A DNA stretch of 64,000 nucleotides from Rhodovibrionaceae bacterium (lineage in GTDB: Bacteria; Pseudomonadota; Alphaproteobacteria; Kiloniellales; DSM-21159), in assembly GCA_028279885.1 (NCBI GenBank), contig JANQMX010000058.1, forward strand, positions 62,001 to 126,000, written 5' to 3'. Positions within the stretch are counted from its first letter, which is position 1. Each line of letters starts with the position of its first letter. Both the position numbers and the translations under genes were made by a program. The notes below the pieces were generated by a model. It worked only from the letters and a program-made list of their open reading frames with translations. It had not been told where the DNA came from and did no database searches. Positions 26,694-35,178 of this stretch are shown here, piece after piece.

Positions 26694-28304
26694 ATGAGCG
26701 ATACGGTTAGCGAAAGCCTATTCGACCGCACCTTCCAGAACGTTGCCAGCGCCTGGCGCGACATCGCCGGGCGTATCGGCATCGGGCCGGCGGGCGATCC
26801 GGCCCGCGACATGGATGCACTGGAAGCCCTGATGCGCGACTGTGTCGAGGCGCGGGGCGGCGAGGTCTCGGCTCGCCAGCGCACCGCGGAGCTGGGCCGG
26901 GTCTATCTCGAGATGAACTCCAGCGGGCGCCGCGACTTTCTCGTCCTCATGGCGCACAAGTTCGCGGTCGACCCAACGGCCGTGGCCGAGGCCATGGCGG
27001 CGTTCGATCAGGCGCAGGGAGATGGCGAGCGCCTGGCCGCGGAGCGCAAGGCCCGCCGTGCGCTGGTCCCGCTCTACCTGAAGCTTCTCACCCAGTTCAA
27101 CACCTTGCCCGAGGGCGTCAAGTTCCTCGCCGACTTGCGGGCGGACCTCTTGGCGCTGATCAAGGACGACCCCTATCTCGCGGCCCTGGACGACGATCTG
27201 CACGAGCTCTTGAGCAGCTGGTTCGATGTCGGCTTCCTCGATCTCAGGCGCATCACATGGGATTCGAGCGCCTCTCTGTTGGAGAAGCTGATCCTCTACG
27301 AGGCGGTGCACGAGATCACCTCCTGGAGCGATCTGCGCGACCGGCTGGACTCCGACCGCCGGCTCTATGCGCTGTTCCATCCGCGCATGCCGGAAGAGCC
27401 CTTAGCCTTCGTCGAGGTGGCGCTGGTCAAGGGCATGTCGGCGAGCATTCAAACCTTGCTCGACGAGCAGGCGCCCTCGGGGGACCCCGAGAATGCCGAC
27501 AGCGCCATCTTCTATTCGATCTCCAACACGCAACGGGGCCTCAAGGGCATCGCTTTCGGCGAATACCTGATCAAGATGGTGGTGCAGCAGCTCGCCCGCG
27601 ACCTGCCGCGCATCAAGTCCTATTGCACGCTCTCTCCCGTGCCTGGCTTCCGCGGTTGGTTGAAGTCTCTGCCTGCCAGCACTTTGGACGCCGTCTTGAG
27701 CGGCGAGGAGCAGGAGGCTGTCATGCAGCGGGCGGCCGATCACGGCAGCGAAAGCGCCGACAGCGCCGAAGCATTCCAGACCTTGCTGGCATTGTCCGAC
27801 TGGCCGGCTGAGACGGAGCTGACCGAGTTGCTGGAGGGGCCGGTTCTGCGCCTCGCCGCTGGCTACTTCCAGCAGGCGCGGGCGGATGGGCGGCCGCTCG
27901 ACCCGGTGGCACGGTTCCACCTCAAGAACGGTGCCCGGCTGGAGCGCATCAACTGGCTTGGCGACCGCTCTCCCAAGGGGCTGAAGCAGTCGGCCGGCAT
28001 CATGGTCAACTACCGCTATCTGCCGGATGAAATCGAGGCGAACCACGAGGCCTACATGAGTGACGGCAAGGTCGCCGTTGGCCCCGAGGTGAAGAGCCTG
28101 ATGAAGCGTCTCAAGAAGACCAAGGCGCTGAAGCCGCCGACGGACGAGGCCAAGCAGCCGAAGGAGCCTGAAGAGCCCAAAGAGCCTGCCGTCGCAGAGC
28201 CGGCCGCGGCGACCCCGTCGGATGACGGAACCTCGCCGCCCGAGGAGCAGCCCACGGCCGAAGCGCCGGCCACCCCTGCCGAGGAGGTCAAAGGGGAGGC
28301 TTAG
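26694..28304 (+). CDS. matA: Malonyl-CoA decarboxylase with acidic-basic Pro-rich tail
   Basis: 536 residues. The body matches malonyl-CoA decarboxylase: an N-terminal helical domain (about 1-200) and a GNAT-like catalytic domain with LFHPRMPEEPLAFVEVAL, S314 in YCTLSPVPGF and H409 in ARFHLKNGA, the catalytic pair of the family. It turns malonyl-CoA into acetyl-CoA and CO2 in the cytoplasm. The last 65 or so residues, rich in Lys, Pro, Glu and Ala, are a disordered tail not needed by the family. It lies 180 bases after the TRAP M gene and completes a malonate route with matB. Confidence 0.94.
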   Translation: MSDTVSESLFDRTFQNVASAWRDIAGRIGIGPAGDPARDMDALEALMRDCVEARGGEVSARQRTAELGRVYLEMNSSGRRDFLVLMAHKFAVDPTAVAEAMAAFDQAQGDGERLAAERKARRALVPLYLKLLTQFNTLPEGVKFLADLRADLLALIKDDPYLAALDDDLHELLSSWFDVGFLDLRRITWDSSASLLEKLILYEAVHEITSWSDLRDRLDSDRRLYALFHPRMPEEPLAFVEVALVKGMSASIQTLLDEQAPSGDPENADSAIFYSISNTQRGLKGIAFGEYLIKMVVQQLARDLPRIKSYCTLSPVPGFRGWLKSLPASTLDAVLSGEEQEAVMQRAADHGSESADSAEAFQTLLALSDWPAETELTELLEGPVLRLAAGYFQQARADGRPLDPVARFHLKNGARLERINWLGDRSPKGLKQSAGIMVNYRYLPDEIEANHEAYMSDGKVAVGPEVKSLMKRLKKTKALKPPTDEAKQPKEPEEPKEPAVAEPAAATPSDDGTSPPEEQPTAEAPATPAEEVKGEA

Positions 28305-28396
28305 GGTGCGGCCGGCGACGGCCTACGACGCATCCAAGTGGAGGGTTTCTATCGTATCCTTTCCGTCAGTGATCGCCGGGAACACTTAGGAAAGCC

Positions 28397-29443
28397 GTGT
28401 CCAGCCTCTCATCCATCCCTGCCGCCGCATCGTCACCAATCGTGCCGGAGCCAGTGTCTACGGAGCCTCTTTCCCCTGAGGCATTCCCGGCCTTCAAGCC
28501 GCGCTTTCCCTGGCTGACCGGGGATCTGCAAACGCTGCGCAACTTCTTGCTCAAGCCCACTTGGGATCTATCGCCCTGGCCGGAAACGCCGATGGTCTTC
28601 GATGTGAGCGACGGCAGCGGCGACCGTCTGTTGGCCAAGCTGCACGAGCCGACGGTGGCGACCCGGCACCCGCTCGCCGTGCTGGTCCACGGCCTCACCG
28701 GCTGCGAAGACAGCAGCTACATCCGGCGTATCGCCTTGTCCTTGCTGCAAGCCGGCTATCCCGTCTTGCGGCTCAATCTGCGCTCGGCCGGTCCCGGCCA
28801 GGCTTTTGCCCAGCAGCACTACCATGCCGGTCGCAGCCAGGATTTGCGCGACGCCCTCAACGGCTTGCTCGTGGCGCGGCCGGCTTATCGCGATCGCGGG
28901 CTGGTCCTGGTCGGCTTCTCGCTCGGCGGCAACATGCTGCTGAAGTGCCTTGGGGAAGGGGTTGTCGACCTCCCGATAGTGGCCGCCTCGTCCGTCTCCG
29001 CTCCGATCGATCTCAAGGCGGCCCAAGTGCGCATTATGCAAGCGCGCAACAGGCTTTATGAGCGTTACCTCTTACGCGGCATGAAGGCTGAAAGCAGGGC
29101 GCCGGCTGAGCTGCTGGCGACGCTGCCCTCAGTCTATGCCTTCGACGATCAAGTGGTGGCACCGGCCAACGGCTTTAGGGACGCCGAGGACTACTACCGC
29201 CGGAGTTCGGCCAAGAGTTACCTGGGCGGCATCGCCGTACCGACGCTGGTCATCCATGCCGAGGACGACCCCTGGATCCCGGCTGAGGCCTATCGCGCTT
29301 TCGACTGGGCGGCGAACCCGAACTTAAGCTTGCTGCTTTCGCCGGGCGGTGGCCATGTCGGCTTCCACGGCCGGGGTAGCCTGGTGCCGTGGCACGACCG
29401 CTGCATCCTCCAGTTTCTGGAGGCTAACTCCAGTCCTGCTTGA
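28397..29443 (+). CDS. YheT-type alpha/beta hydrolase
   Basis: 348 residues with a GTG start; AGGAAA lies just upstream. It matches the YheT/ABHD1-3 group: LVHGLTGCEDSSYIRRIA, the nucleophile elbow GFSLGGNMLLK, the Asp in HAEDDPWIP and the His in GGGHVGFHG. Members are esterases or lipases of unclear substrate. The N-terminal 30 residues are low-complexity Ser/Pro/Ala. Its 3' end overlaps convergent hemB by 20 bases. Confidence 0.9.
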   Translation: MSSLSSIPAAASSPIVPEPVSTEPLSPEAFPAFKPRFPWLTGDLQTLRNFLLKPTWDLSPWPETPMVFDVSDGSGDRLLAKLHEPTVATRHPLAVLVHGLTGCEDSSYIRRIALSLLQAGYPVLRLNLRSAGPGQAFAQQHYHAGRSQDLRDALNGLLVARPAYRDRGLVLVGFSLGGNMLLKCLGEGVVDLPIVAASSVSAPIDLKAAQVRIMQARNRLYERYLLRGMKAESRAPAELLATLPSVYAFDDQVVAPANGFRDAEDYYRRSSAKSYLGGIAVPTLVIHAEDDPWIPAEAYRAFDWAANPNLSLLLSPGGGHVGFHGRGSLVPWHDRCILQFLEANSSPA

Positions 29444-30446
29444 GCCGTTCGGCGGCCTCGATCGCAAAGTAGCTGAGGATGGCGTCGCAGCCGGCGCGCT
29501 TGAACACCAGAAGCGATTCCATCATGGCTTTCTCGCCGTCGAGCCAGCCGTTGGCGGCAGCGCCTTTGATCATGGCGTACTCGCCGCTGACCTGATAGGC
29601 GATGGTCGGCACGCCGAAGGTGTCCTTCACCCGGTAGATGACATCGAGATAGGGCATGCCCGGCTTGACCATGACCATGTCGGCGCCTTCGGCGAGGTCG
29701 AGCGCCACCTCGCGCAGCGCCTCGTCGCTGTTGGCCGGGTCCATCTGATAGGTCTTCTTGTCTCCGCCGAGAAAGCTGCCTGAACCCACGGCATCCCGAA
29801 AGGGCCCATAGAAGGCGCTGGCGTACTTGGCGGCGTAGGCGCAGATCTTGGTGTCCTTGAAGCCGGCGGCATCGAGCGCGCTGCGGATGGCGCCGATGCG
29901 CCCGTCCATCATGTCGGAGGGAGCGATGATGTCGCAGCCGGCCTCTGTCTGCACGATGGCCTGGCGGCAGAGCATTTCCACCGACTCGTCGTTGAGGATG
30001 CGGCCGTCGCGCAGCAAGCCGTCGTGACCGTCGGCGTTGTAGGGGTCGAGCGCGACGTCGCAGACGATGCCGATGTCCGGCACCTCGGCCTTGAGCCGGC
30101 GCACGGCACGGCAGACCAGGTTGTCGGGCGATACGGCTTCCTCGCAGTCGGAGGTCTTCTTCTCCGCTTCGACGTAGGGGAACACGGCGATGGCCGGAAC
30201 GCCGAGCTCAGAGGCGCGACCCGCGGCATCGACCATCTCGCTGATGGTCAGGCGCTTGACCCCCGGCATGGCGGCGATGCCGCTGTCGGACTGGTCGTCC
30301 TCGCGCAGGAAGACCGGCCAGATGAAGTCCGCCGGGCCCATGCGGACCTCCGAGACCATGCGCCGCACCCACTCGTCGCTGCGGTTGCGCCGCATGCGAA
30401 CGCGCGGATAGCCGCTGCGTCCTGCTGTGAACCTGTTGTACTCCAT
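29424..30446 (-). CDS. hemB: Delta-aminolevulinic acid dehydratase (porphobilinogen synthase)
   Basis: 340 residues from the ATG at 30446. It condenses two 5-aminolevulinate molecules to porphobilinogen for heme and B12. The two Schiff-base lysines lie in CAYAAKYASAFYGPF and MVMVKPGMPYLD. The metal site reads CDVALDPYNADGHDG: the usual zinc cysteines are replaced by Asp, so this is the zinc-independent, Mg-type enzyme common in alphaproteobacteria. It follows the aminotransferase gene by 77 bases on the same strand. B12 need is consistent with the nrdJ in the same window. Confidence 0.96.
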   Translation of the reverse strand: MEYNRFTAGRSGYPRVRMRRNRSDEWVRRMVSEVRMGPADFIWPVFLREDDQSDSGIAAMPGVKRLTISEMVDAAGRASELGVPAIAVFPYVEAEKKTSDCEEAVSPDNLVCRAVRRLKAEVPDIGIVCDVALDPYNADGHDGLLRDGRILNDESVEMLCRQAIVQTEAGCDIIAPSDMMDGRIGAIRSALDAAGFKDTKICAYAAKYASAFYGPFRDAVGSGSFLGGDKKTYQMDPANSDEALREVALDLAEGADMVMVKPGMPYLDVIYRVKDTFGVPTIAYQVSGEYAMIKGAAANGWLDGEKAMMESLLVFKRAGCDAILSYFAIEAAERLKQDWS

Positions 30447-30523
30447 GGCCTCGTCGCTCGTCTGTTCCCGTGACGTCCCCGAAAGCTTAGAGCCGGAATG
30501 CCCGGGCTCACAAGACCCCGGCG

Positions 30524-31477
30524 TTAGGTCAAAATGTCGTCGACAGCGGTGCTCCAGGCCGGATCTTGATGCTTGTCCCAATAGAGCGCCGCCAGCTTTG
30601 CGGTGAAAGTGCCCGGCTTGCCGTCGGCCACGGCTGTGCCGTCGAGGCGGGTGACCGGCATGATGCCGCCGGCGGTCGAGGTGATGAAGACCTCTTCGGC
30701 CGCTTTCAGCGTGGCGACGGGCAGGCTTGTGATCTCGACCGGCATGTGCAGCTCGGCGCAAAGATCGATGGCGGCGCCACGGGTGATGCCTTCGAGCACG
30801 CCGATATCGGGTGTGATCACGCGCCCATTGCTCAGCGCGAAGATGTTAAAGCCGGGCCCCTCGGTGACGTTGCCGGCGCCGTCGGTCAGCATGACGTTTT
30901 CGGCCTCGCGCTCGTAGGCCTCGAAGAGACCGGCAACGAGATCGAGCCAGTGGTAGTTCTTGACCGTGGGGTCGACCGAGCGCGGCGAGATGCGCTCGAC
31001 ATCCCGGGCGATGGCAACATCGAGGCCACGGCGGCGCTGTTCCTCGTCGGCGATCCAGCCGAAGGGGATGGCGAAGGCGATGAAGCGGTTGACTGCATCG
31101 CGCGGGTCGCGGCTGAAGGTCGGCGAGACGCCGCGGGTGCAGATCATCTCGACGTAAGCGTTTTCCAGGCCCGAGCGAGCGACGCAGCCGGCCAGGACGC
31201 GGGCCAGCGCCTCGCGCTCGAGCGGCAGGGTCATGCGCAGCTTGGCAACCGAAGAGAGGAAGCGGTCGAGGTGCTTGTCCAGGCGGAAGAAGCGTCCCTG
31301 CCAAACGTGCACCACGTCATAGGTCGCGTCCGAGCGCAGCAGGCCCCAGTCGAGCACCGAGATCTTGGCTTCGGAGATCGGCACGAAGGCGCCGTCCATG
31401 TAGGCGATGCCGGGCGGGAAGGTGAGGGGCGCCGGCATCTCGTCTTGAGCGACTGCGCCCTCGGGTCGGTTCGACAT
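30524..31477 (-). CDS. Class IV aminotransferase (branched-chain or D-amino-acid type)
   Basis: 317 residues from the ATG at 31477. A PLP-fold IV enzyme: MDGAFVPISEAKISVLDWGLLRSDATYDVVHVW at the N-terminus, the PLP Lys in VKNYHWLDLV near residue 170, NVTEGPGFNIF and VLEGITRGAAIDL. The SDATYD and VHVWQG sequences set it apart from classical IlvE, and D-amino-acid or (R)-amine transaminases are possible. It lies between the LhgO-like oxidase gene (50 bases upstream) and hemB. Confidence 0.9.
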   Translation of the reverse strand: MSNRPEGAVAQDEMPAPLTFPPGIAYMDGAFVPISEAKISVLDWGLLRSDATYDVVHVWQGRFFRLDKHLDRFLSSVAKLRMTLPLEREALARVLAGCVARSGLENAYVEMICTRGVSPTFSRDPRDAVNRFIAFAIPFGWIADEEQRRRGLDVAIARDVERISPRSVDPTVKNYHWLDLVAGLFEAYEREAENVMLTDGAGNVTEGPGFNIFALSNGRVITPDIGVLEGITRGAAIDLCAELHMPVEITSLPVATLKAAEEVFITSTAGGIMPVTRLDGTAVADGKPGTFTAKLAALYWDKHQDPAWSTAVDDILT

Positions 31478-31527
31478 GGCTCTTCTCTCTCGCTCGCTTC
31501 GGTTCGGGAGGCATTCTCGGCGAAGAC

Positions 31528-32634
31528 TCAGGGCCTCGGCAAGCGCGGCGCCAACTCCTCGCCGATGGCCAGGGCGGAGGTCAGGCCCGGGGACTCGATG
31601 CCGAAGAGATTGATCAGGTTGGGCACGCCGTGTTGCTCGGGCCCTTGGATCAGGAAGTCCGGCATGGGCTCGCCGGGACCGTGCAGCTTGGGGCGGATGC
31701 CGGCATAGGCCGGGGAAAGGGAGTCGTCGGGCAGCGCCGGCCAGTACTGGCGAATGCTGTCGTAGAACTCGTCCAGCCGAGCGAGATTGACCGTGTAGTC
31801 GATGTGGTCGACCCACTCCAGATCAGGGCCGAAGCGGGGCCGGCCGGCGAGGTCCAGAGTGATATGAATGTTGAGGCCGCCGCCTTTCGGCATGGGATAG
31901 ACCAGGTGCGTGAACGGCGACTTGCCGTTGAGCGAGAAGTAATTGCCGCGTGCCATGTGGAAGGGCGGCAATGCGTCTTTCGGAAAACCCTCAAGCAGTC
32001 CGGCGAGCGAAACGGCATGAAGTCCGGCCGCGTTGACCAGGGCACGGCAGCGCACTTGCATCGGCGCTTCGCCGCCGGTCTTCAGGATGATGCCGTCATC
32101 GGTCACCTGCCCGGCTTCGACGGGGGTGGCGAAGGCGATCATGCCGCCGGCATCCTCCAACTCGCCTTGCAGCGCCAGCATCAGGCCGTGGCTGTCGACG
32201 ATGCCGGTGGAGGGGGAGAAGAGGGCGGCGGTGCAGAACAGCTCCGGCTCCATGTCCTGCGCCTCAGCCGGGTCGAGCCAGGTCAGGTCGGGAACTCCGT
32301 TGGCCGCCGCTTGCGCCTTCAACGCCGCCAACTTGTCGTGTTGCGCCTCGTTGGTGGCGACGATCAGCTTGCCGAGGCGTTGATGGGCAATCCCGTGGCT
32401 CTGACAAAAGTCGTACAGCATATGCTTGCCGTGGACGCAGAGCCGCGCCTTATTCGAGCCCGTCGGATAGTAGATGCCCGCATGGATGACCTCCGAGTTG
32501 CGGGAGCTCGTCTCCGTGCCGATCGCCTCGGCTGCTTCCAGAACAATGACGTCGCGCCCGCTCTGTGCGAGCGCGCGCGCAACGGCGAGGCCGACCACCC
32601 CGGCCCCGATGACCGCACAATCGATTTCGTCCAA
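31528..32634 (-). CDS. lhgO: FAD-dependent oxidoreductase, L-2-hydroxyglutarate oxidase type
   Basis: 368 residues. The dinucleotide-binding start IGAGVVGLAVARALAQSGRDVIVLE, the SSRNSEVIHAGIYYPTGSNKARLC block, LVNAAGLHAVSLA and the C-terminal NLFGIESPGLTSALAIGE match the LhgO/DAO family. It would oxidise L-2-hydroxyglutarate to 2-oxoglutarate and pass electrons to oxygen or quinone. Substrate is assigned from family resemblance only; other 2-hydroxyacids are possible. First gene of a minus-strand run toward the aminotransferase and hemB. Confidence 0.9.
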   Translation of the reverse strand: MDEIDCAVIGAGVVGLAVARALAQSGRDVIVLEAAEAIGTETSSRNSEVIHAGIYYPTGSNKARLCVHGKHMLYDFCQSHGIAHQRLGKLIVATNEAQHDKLAALKAQAAANGVPDLTWLDPAEAQDMEPELFCTAALFSPSTGIVDSHGLMLALQGELEDAGGMIAFATPVEAGQVTDDGIILKTGGEAPMQVRCRALVNAAGLHAVSLAGLLEGFPKDALPPFHMARGNYFSLNGKSPFTHLVYPMPKGGGLNIHITLDLAGRPRFGPDLEWVDHIDYTVNLARLDEFYDSIRQYWPALPDDSLSPAYAGIRPKLHGPGEPMPDFLIQGPEQHGVPNLINLFGIESPGLTSALAIGEELAPRLPRP

Positions 32635-32697
32635 ACCCGCCTCTGACAGTCTTTGCGATGGGGAGGGGCCCGGAAGGCGTTCACGAGCCTGGCGGAA

Positions 32698-32732
32698 AGA
32701 GATAGACGCTCGGCAAGCGGGCGTCCATCTCT
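32698..32732 (-). terminator. Probable terminator of metY
   Basis: On the minus strand AGAGATGGACGCCCG and the downstream GAGCGTCTATCTCT pair with one mismatch and one wobble, and a short TTT follows. It starts 14 bases after the metY stop. Confidence 0.65.
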
Positions 32733-32745
32733 CCCCTGCTATGCG

Positions 32746-34059
32746 TCAGGCGGCTTTTGCTTGCGCTGCGGCCGAGAGGCCGCGGTCGAGATCGGCGAGA
32801 ATGTCGTCGATGTGCTCGAGCCCGATTGAGAGCCGCACGTAGCCGGGCGTCACGCCGCTGGCCAACTGCTCGCTCGGCGAGAGCTGCGAGTGCGTGGTGG
32901 TCGCCGGATGGATGGCGAGGCTGCGGGCGTCGCCAATGTTGGCCACGTGGTAGAACAGCTCGAGCGCATCGATGAAGCGTTGCCCGGCCTCGGCACCGCC
33001 GGCCAACTCGAAGCCCACCAAGCCGCCGTAGCCGCCATTCAGATAGGCGTCGGCGCGGCGCCGCTGCTCTGCGTCGGCGTGCAGCGAGGGATAGATCACA
33101 GAGGTGATATCCGGATGGTCGTTGAGGTAGTTGGCGACCGCTTGAGCATTGCGGCAGTGCTCGCGCATGCGCAGGGGTAGGGTCTCCAGGCCCTGCAGGA
33201 ACTGGAAGGCGTTGAACGGGCTCATGGCCGCGCCGTAGTCGCGCTGCAGGGTGACCCGGGCCTTGATGATGTAGGCGATGGGGCCGAGCGGCTTGACCGC
33301 TTCCGTCCAGACCGCGCCGTGATAGCTCGGGTCCGGCTGGTTGAGCATGGGGAAGCGCGCAGCATTGGCTTCCCAATCGAAGGTGCCGCCGTCGACGATC
33401 AAGCCGCCAATGGAGGTTCCGTGTCCGCCGATGTACTTGGTGGTCGAGTAGACGATGATGTGCGCGCCGTGATCGAAGGGGCGGCAGAGCAGGGGGGCTG
33501 CCGTGTTGTCGACGATCAGCGGAATGCCGAGCTCGTTGCCGATGGCTGCGACCTCGCCGATCGGAAAGACTGTCAGCTTCGGGTTCGGCAAGGTCTCGGC
33601 GTAATAGGCACGGGTCCTCTCATCGCTGGCGCGGCGGAAGTTCTCCGGGTCGCTCGGGTCGACGAAGCGGACCTCGATGCCGAAGTTCGGCAGGGTGTTG
33701 GAGAAGAGATTCCAGGTGCCGCCGTAGAGGTCGGTCGAGCTGACGATGTTGTCCCCGGCGTGGGCGATGTTCTGCACCGCCAGTGCCGTGGCGGCTTGGC
33801 CGGAGGACACTGCCAAGGCGGCGACGCCGCCGTCCAACTTGGCGACGCGCTGCTCCAGCACATCGCACGTCGGGTTCATGATGCGGCTGTAGATATTGCC
33901 GAGCTCCTTGAGGGCGAAGAGGTTCGCCGCATGCTGGCTGTCGCCGAACTGGTAGCTCGTCGTTTGATAGACCGGCACGGCCACGGCAGAGGTCGTGCCC
34001 TCGGCGCGGTAGCCATGGTGGAGAACGATGGTTTCGGGATTTTTCGAGTCGATGGCCAC
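32746..34059 (-). CDS. metY: O-acetylhomoserine sulfhydrylase / aminocarboxypropyltransferase
   Basis: 437 residues, GTG start with GAGGAG nine bases upstream. A Cys/Met-metabolism PLP enzyme: YSRIMNPTCDVLEQRVAKLDGG, SSGQAATALA, the PLP Lys in VYSTTKYIGGHGTSIGG (about residue 210), and RLSIGLEHIDDILADL at the C-terminus. Length and the long C-terminal insert fit MetY rather than cystathionine synthase. It makes homocysteine from O-acetylhomoserine and sulfide in methionine synthesis. A promoter and SAM-II riboswitch lie upstream, which is consistent with this role. Confidence 0.95.
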   Translation of the reverse strand: MAIDSKNPETIVLHHGYRAEGTTSAVAVPVYQTTSYQFGDSQHAANLFALKELGNIYSRIMNPTCDVLEQRVAKLDGGVAALAVSSGQAATALAVQNIAHAGDNIVSSTDLYGGTWNLFSNTLPNFGIEVRFVDPSDPENFRRASDERTRAYYAETLPNPKLTVFPIGEVAAIGNELGIPLIVDNTAAPLLCRPFDHGAHIIVYSTTKYIGGHGTSIGGLIVDGGTFDWEANAARFPMLNQPDPSYHGAVWTEAVKPLGPIAYIIKARVTLQRDYGAAMSPFNAFQFLQGLETLPLRMREHCRNAQAVANYLNDHPDITSVIYPSLHADAEQRRRADAYLNGGYGGLVGFELAGGAEAGQRFIDALELFYHVANIGDARSLAIHPATTTHSQLSPSEQLASGVTPGYVRLSIGLEHIDDILADLDRGLSAAAQAKAA

Positions 34060-34135
34060 TGTGAGGCTCCTCTTGTTGCATCAAACGCAATCGAACCGGC
34101 AAGGCCGGCGTCGGCGAGGGGCCAGAGTGGCTGAA

Positions 34136-34192
34136 CCAGCGCTTTAGCTTTTGGTTACCCGGAGCAAGCTGCCCCTCAAATCACCGGGGTTG
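34136..34192 (-). promoter_or_regulatory. SAM-II type riboswitch in the metY leader
   Basis: On the minus strand the leader reads CCCCGGTGATTTGA, then GCAGCTTGCT, CCGGGTAACC and AAAAGCTAAAGC. This reproduces the SAM-II (metA element) layout: P1 from CCCGG and CCGGG, the invariant GGTGATTTG and GCTTGC in the loop, and the 3' AAA-GCTAAAG strand that enters the pseudoknot. SAM-II elements repress methionine genes in alphaproteobacteria when SAM is high. The pseudoknot partner (CAGC with GCTG) is only partly convincing by eye. Confidence 0.8.
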
Positions 34193-34226
34193 GCGGCAAA
34201 CACACGCAACACATCCGCCTTCGCGG

Positions 34227-34258
34227 CGTATAGGCTCTCACCCCCTTCTTTCTGTCAA
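34227..34258 (-). promoter_or_regulatory. Sigma-70-type promoter of metY
   Basis: On the minus strand TTGACA (34258-34253) is followed by CCTATA at 18 bases or TATACG at 20 bases. Initiation near 34220 would put the SAM-II aptamer about 30 bases into the transcript. Confidence 0.6.
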
Positions 34259-34373
34259 GAGCATCAGATACACGTAATAAGTTTAAATTAAAGAATCAAA
34301 CGCCTCAAGGCTGTCTATCAGATCCAAATAGATGTAATGAAGCATCCGATACACCAAAAGATGGAGGCTTCCA

Positions 34374-35090
34374 ATGCAACCTTGGCATTCGTCACTGTTT
34401 TCGGCGGTCACGCGCCTCACCGGACAGGCGCGGGAGAAAGGCTTGTATCTGACGGTATCCGATGATTTTGACGCCTTGATTGAAGCTGCTGGCCAAGCCG
34501 TGGGTCGGGGGCCGGTCGCTCCTGCTTTTGATCCAAGGGTCAGCGAACTCGGTGCGCAGAATGGCTTTTGGGTTCTTGGCACCGATGAACGGGGGCGCGT
34601 CGGTCATCTCCAAGCCGTGCGCTTGATCGATACGGGTCGTCGAACGCTGCGGCAGCATATCGATACGCATCTGCTCGACTTTGCGCCGCCGCAGTGCGCG
34701 GTCGATCCGGACGGCAGTGCAAGCGAAGCCCCGGCGGCAAACGCCTTCGGGGGACGCCTTTGCTACCATGGAGAGCTATGGCTTCGCGGCGGTGCGGAAG
34801 GCTTTCGCGGACGCGGGCTTTCCGCCGCGCTGACGCGGCTTGGGATCGTCCTGGCCTATCTGCGTTGGGCACCGTCGATGACCTTCGCCCTGGTTTCGGC
34901 TTGGAGCATCGAGAAGGCGCTGACCAATGCCTACGGCTACATCAACGCCGAACCGAGGGGGGCCGTCTGGTCGATTGAAGGGACGACGGAAAAACAGGAA
35001 GAATGGTTGGTCTGGGTCACGCCGGACCAGCTTAACGTTCTATTGGAAGCCGATGAGCGGTCCGACCTGCCATGGCGCAAAGCTGCCTAG
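34374..35090 (+). CDS. Uncharacterised protein with a possible GNAT-like fold
   Basis: 238 residues; GGAGG lies six bases before the ATG. No family recognised with confidence. The C-terminal half has a strand (GRLCYHGELWL), a loop EGFRGRGLSAALTRLG resembling a GNAT pyrophosphate-binding turn, and a further strand SMTFALVSAWSIEKALTNAYGY, so an acyltransferase-like fold is possible. The N-terminal half has FWVLGTDERGRVGHLQAVRL. No signal peptide or membrane helix. It stands alone, divergent from metY and convergent with the gene at 35179. Confidence 0.85.
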   Translation: MQPWHSSLFSAVTRLTGQAREKGLYLTVSDDFDALIEAAGQAVGRGPVAPAFDPRVSELGAQNGFWVLGTDERGRVGHLQAVRLIDTGRRTLRQHIDTHLLDFAPPQCAVDPDGSASEAPAANAFGGRLCYHGELWLRGGAEGFRGRGLSAALTRLGIVLAYLRWAPSMTFALVSAWSIEKALTNAYGYINAEPRGAVWSIEGTTEKQEEWLVWVTPDQLNVLLEADERSDLPWRKAA

Positions 35091-35099
35091 TGTCCCGAG

Positions 35100-35145
35100 C
35101 CCGAAGTTCGTTTGAGCAAGCTAAGCTTCCGGAACGGACTTCGGG
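35100..35145. terminator. Long hairpin between convergent genes
   Basis: CCCGAAGTTCGTT (35100-35112) and AACGGACTTCGGG (35133-35145) form a 13-pair stem with one G-T pair over a 20-base interior that itself contains AAGCTAAGCTT. It sits exactly between two convergent genes and probably works as a bidirectional terminator, although neither side has a T-tract. Confidence 0.55.
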
Positions 35146-35178
35146 TTCGCAAGGACGCTGGCAACTCTGTGAACTGCA

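Noticed and set aside
34374..35090. LuxI-type signal synthase for the GNAT-like orphan
   Set aside because: The conserved Arg/Glu/Asp pattern of acyl-homoserine lactone synthases is not seen; only a generic GNAT-like turn is present.
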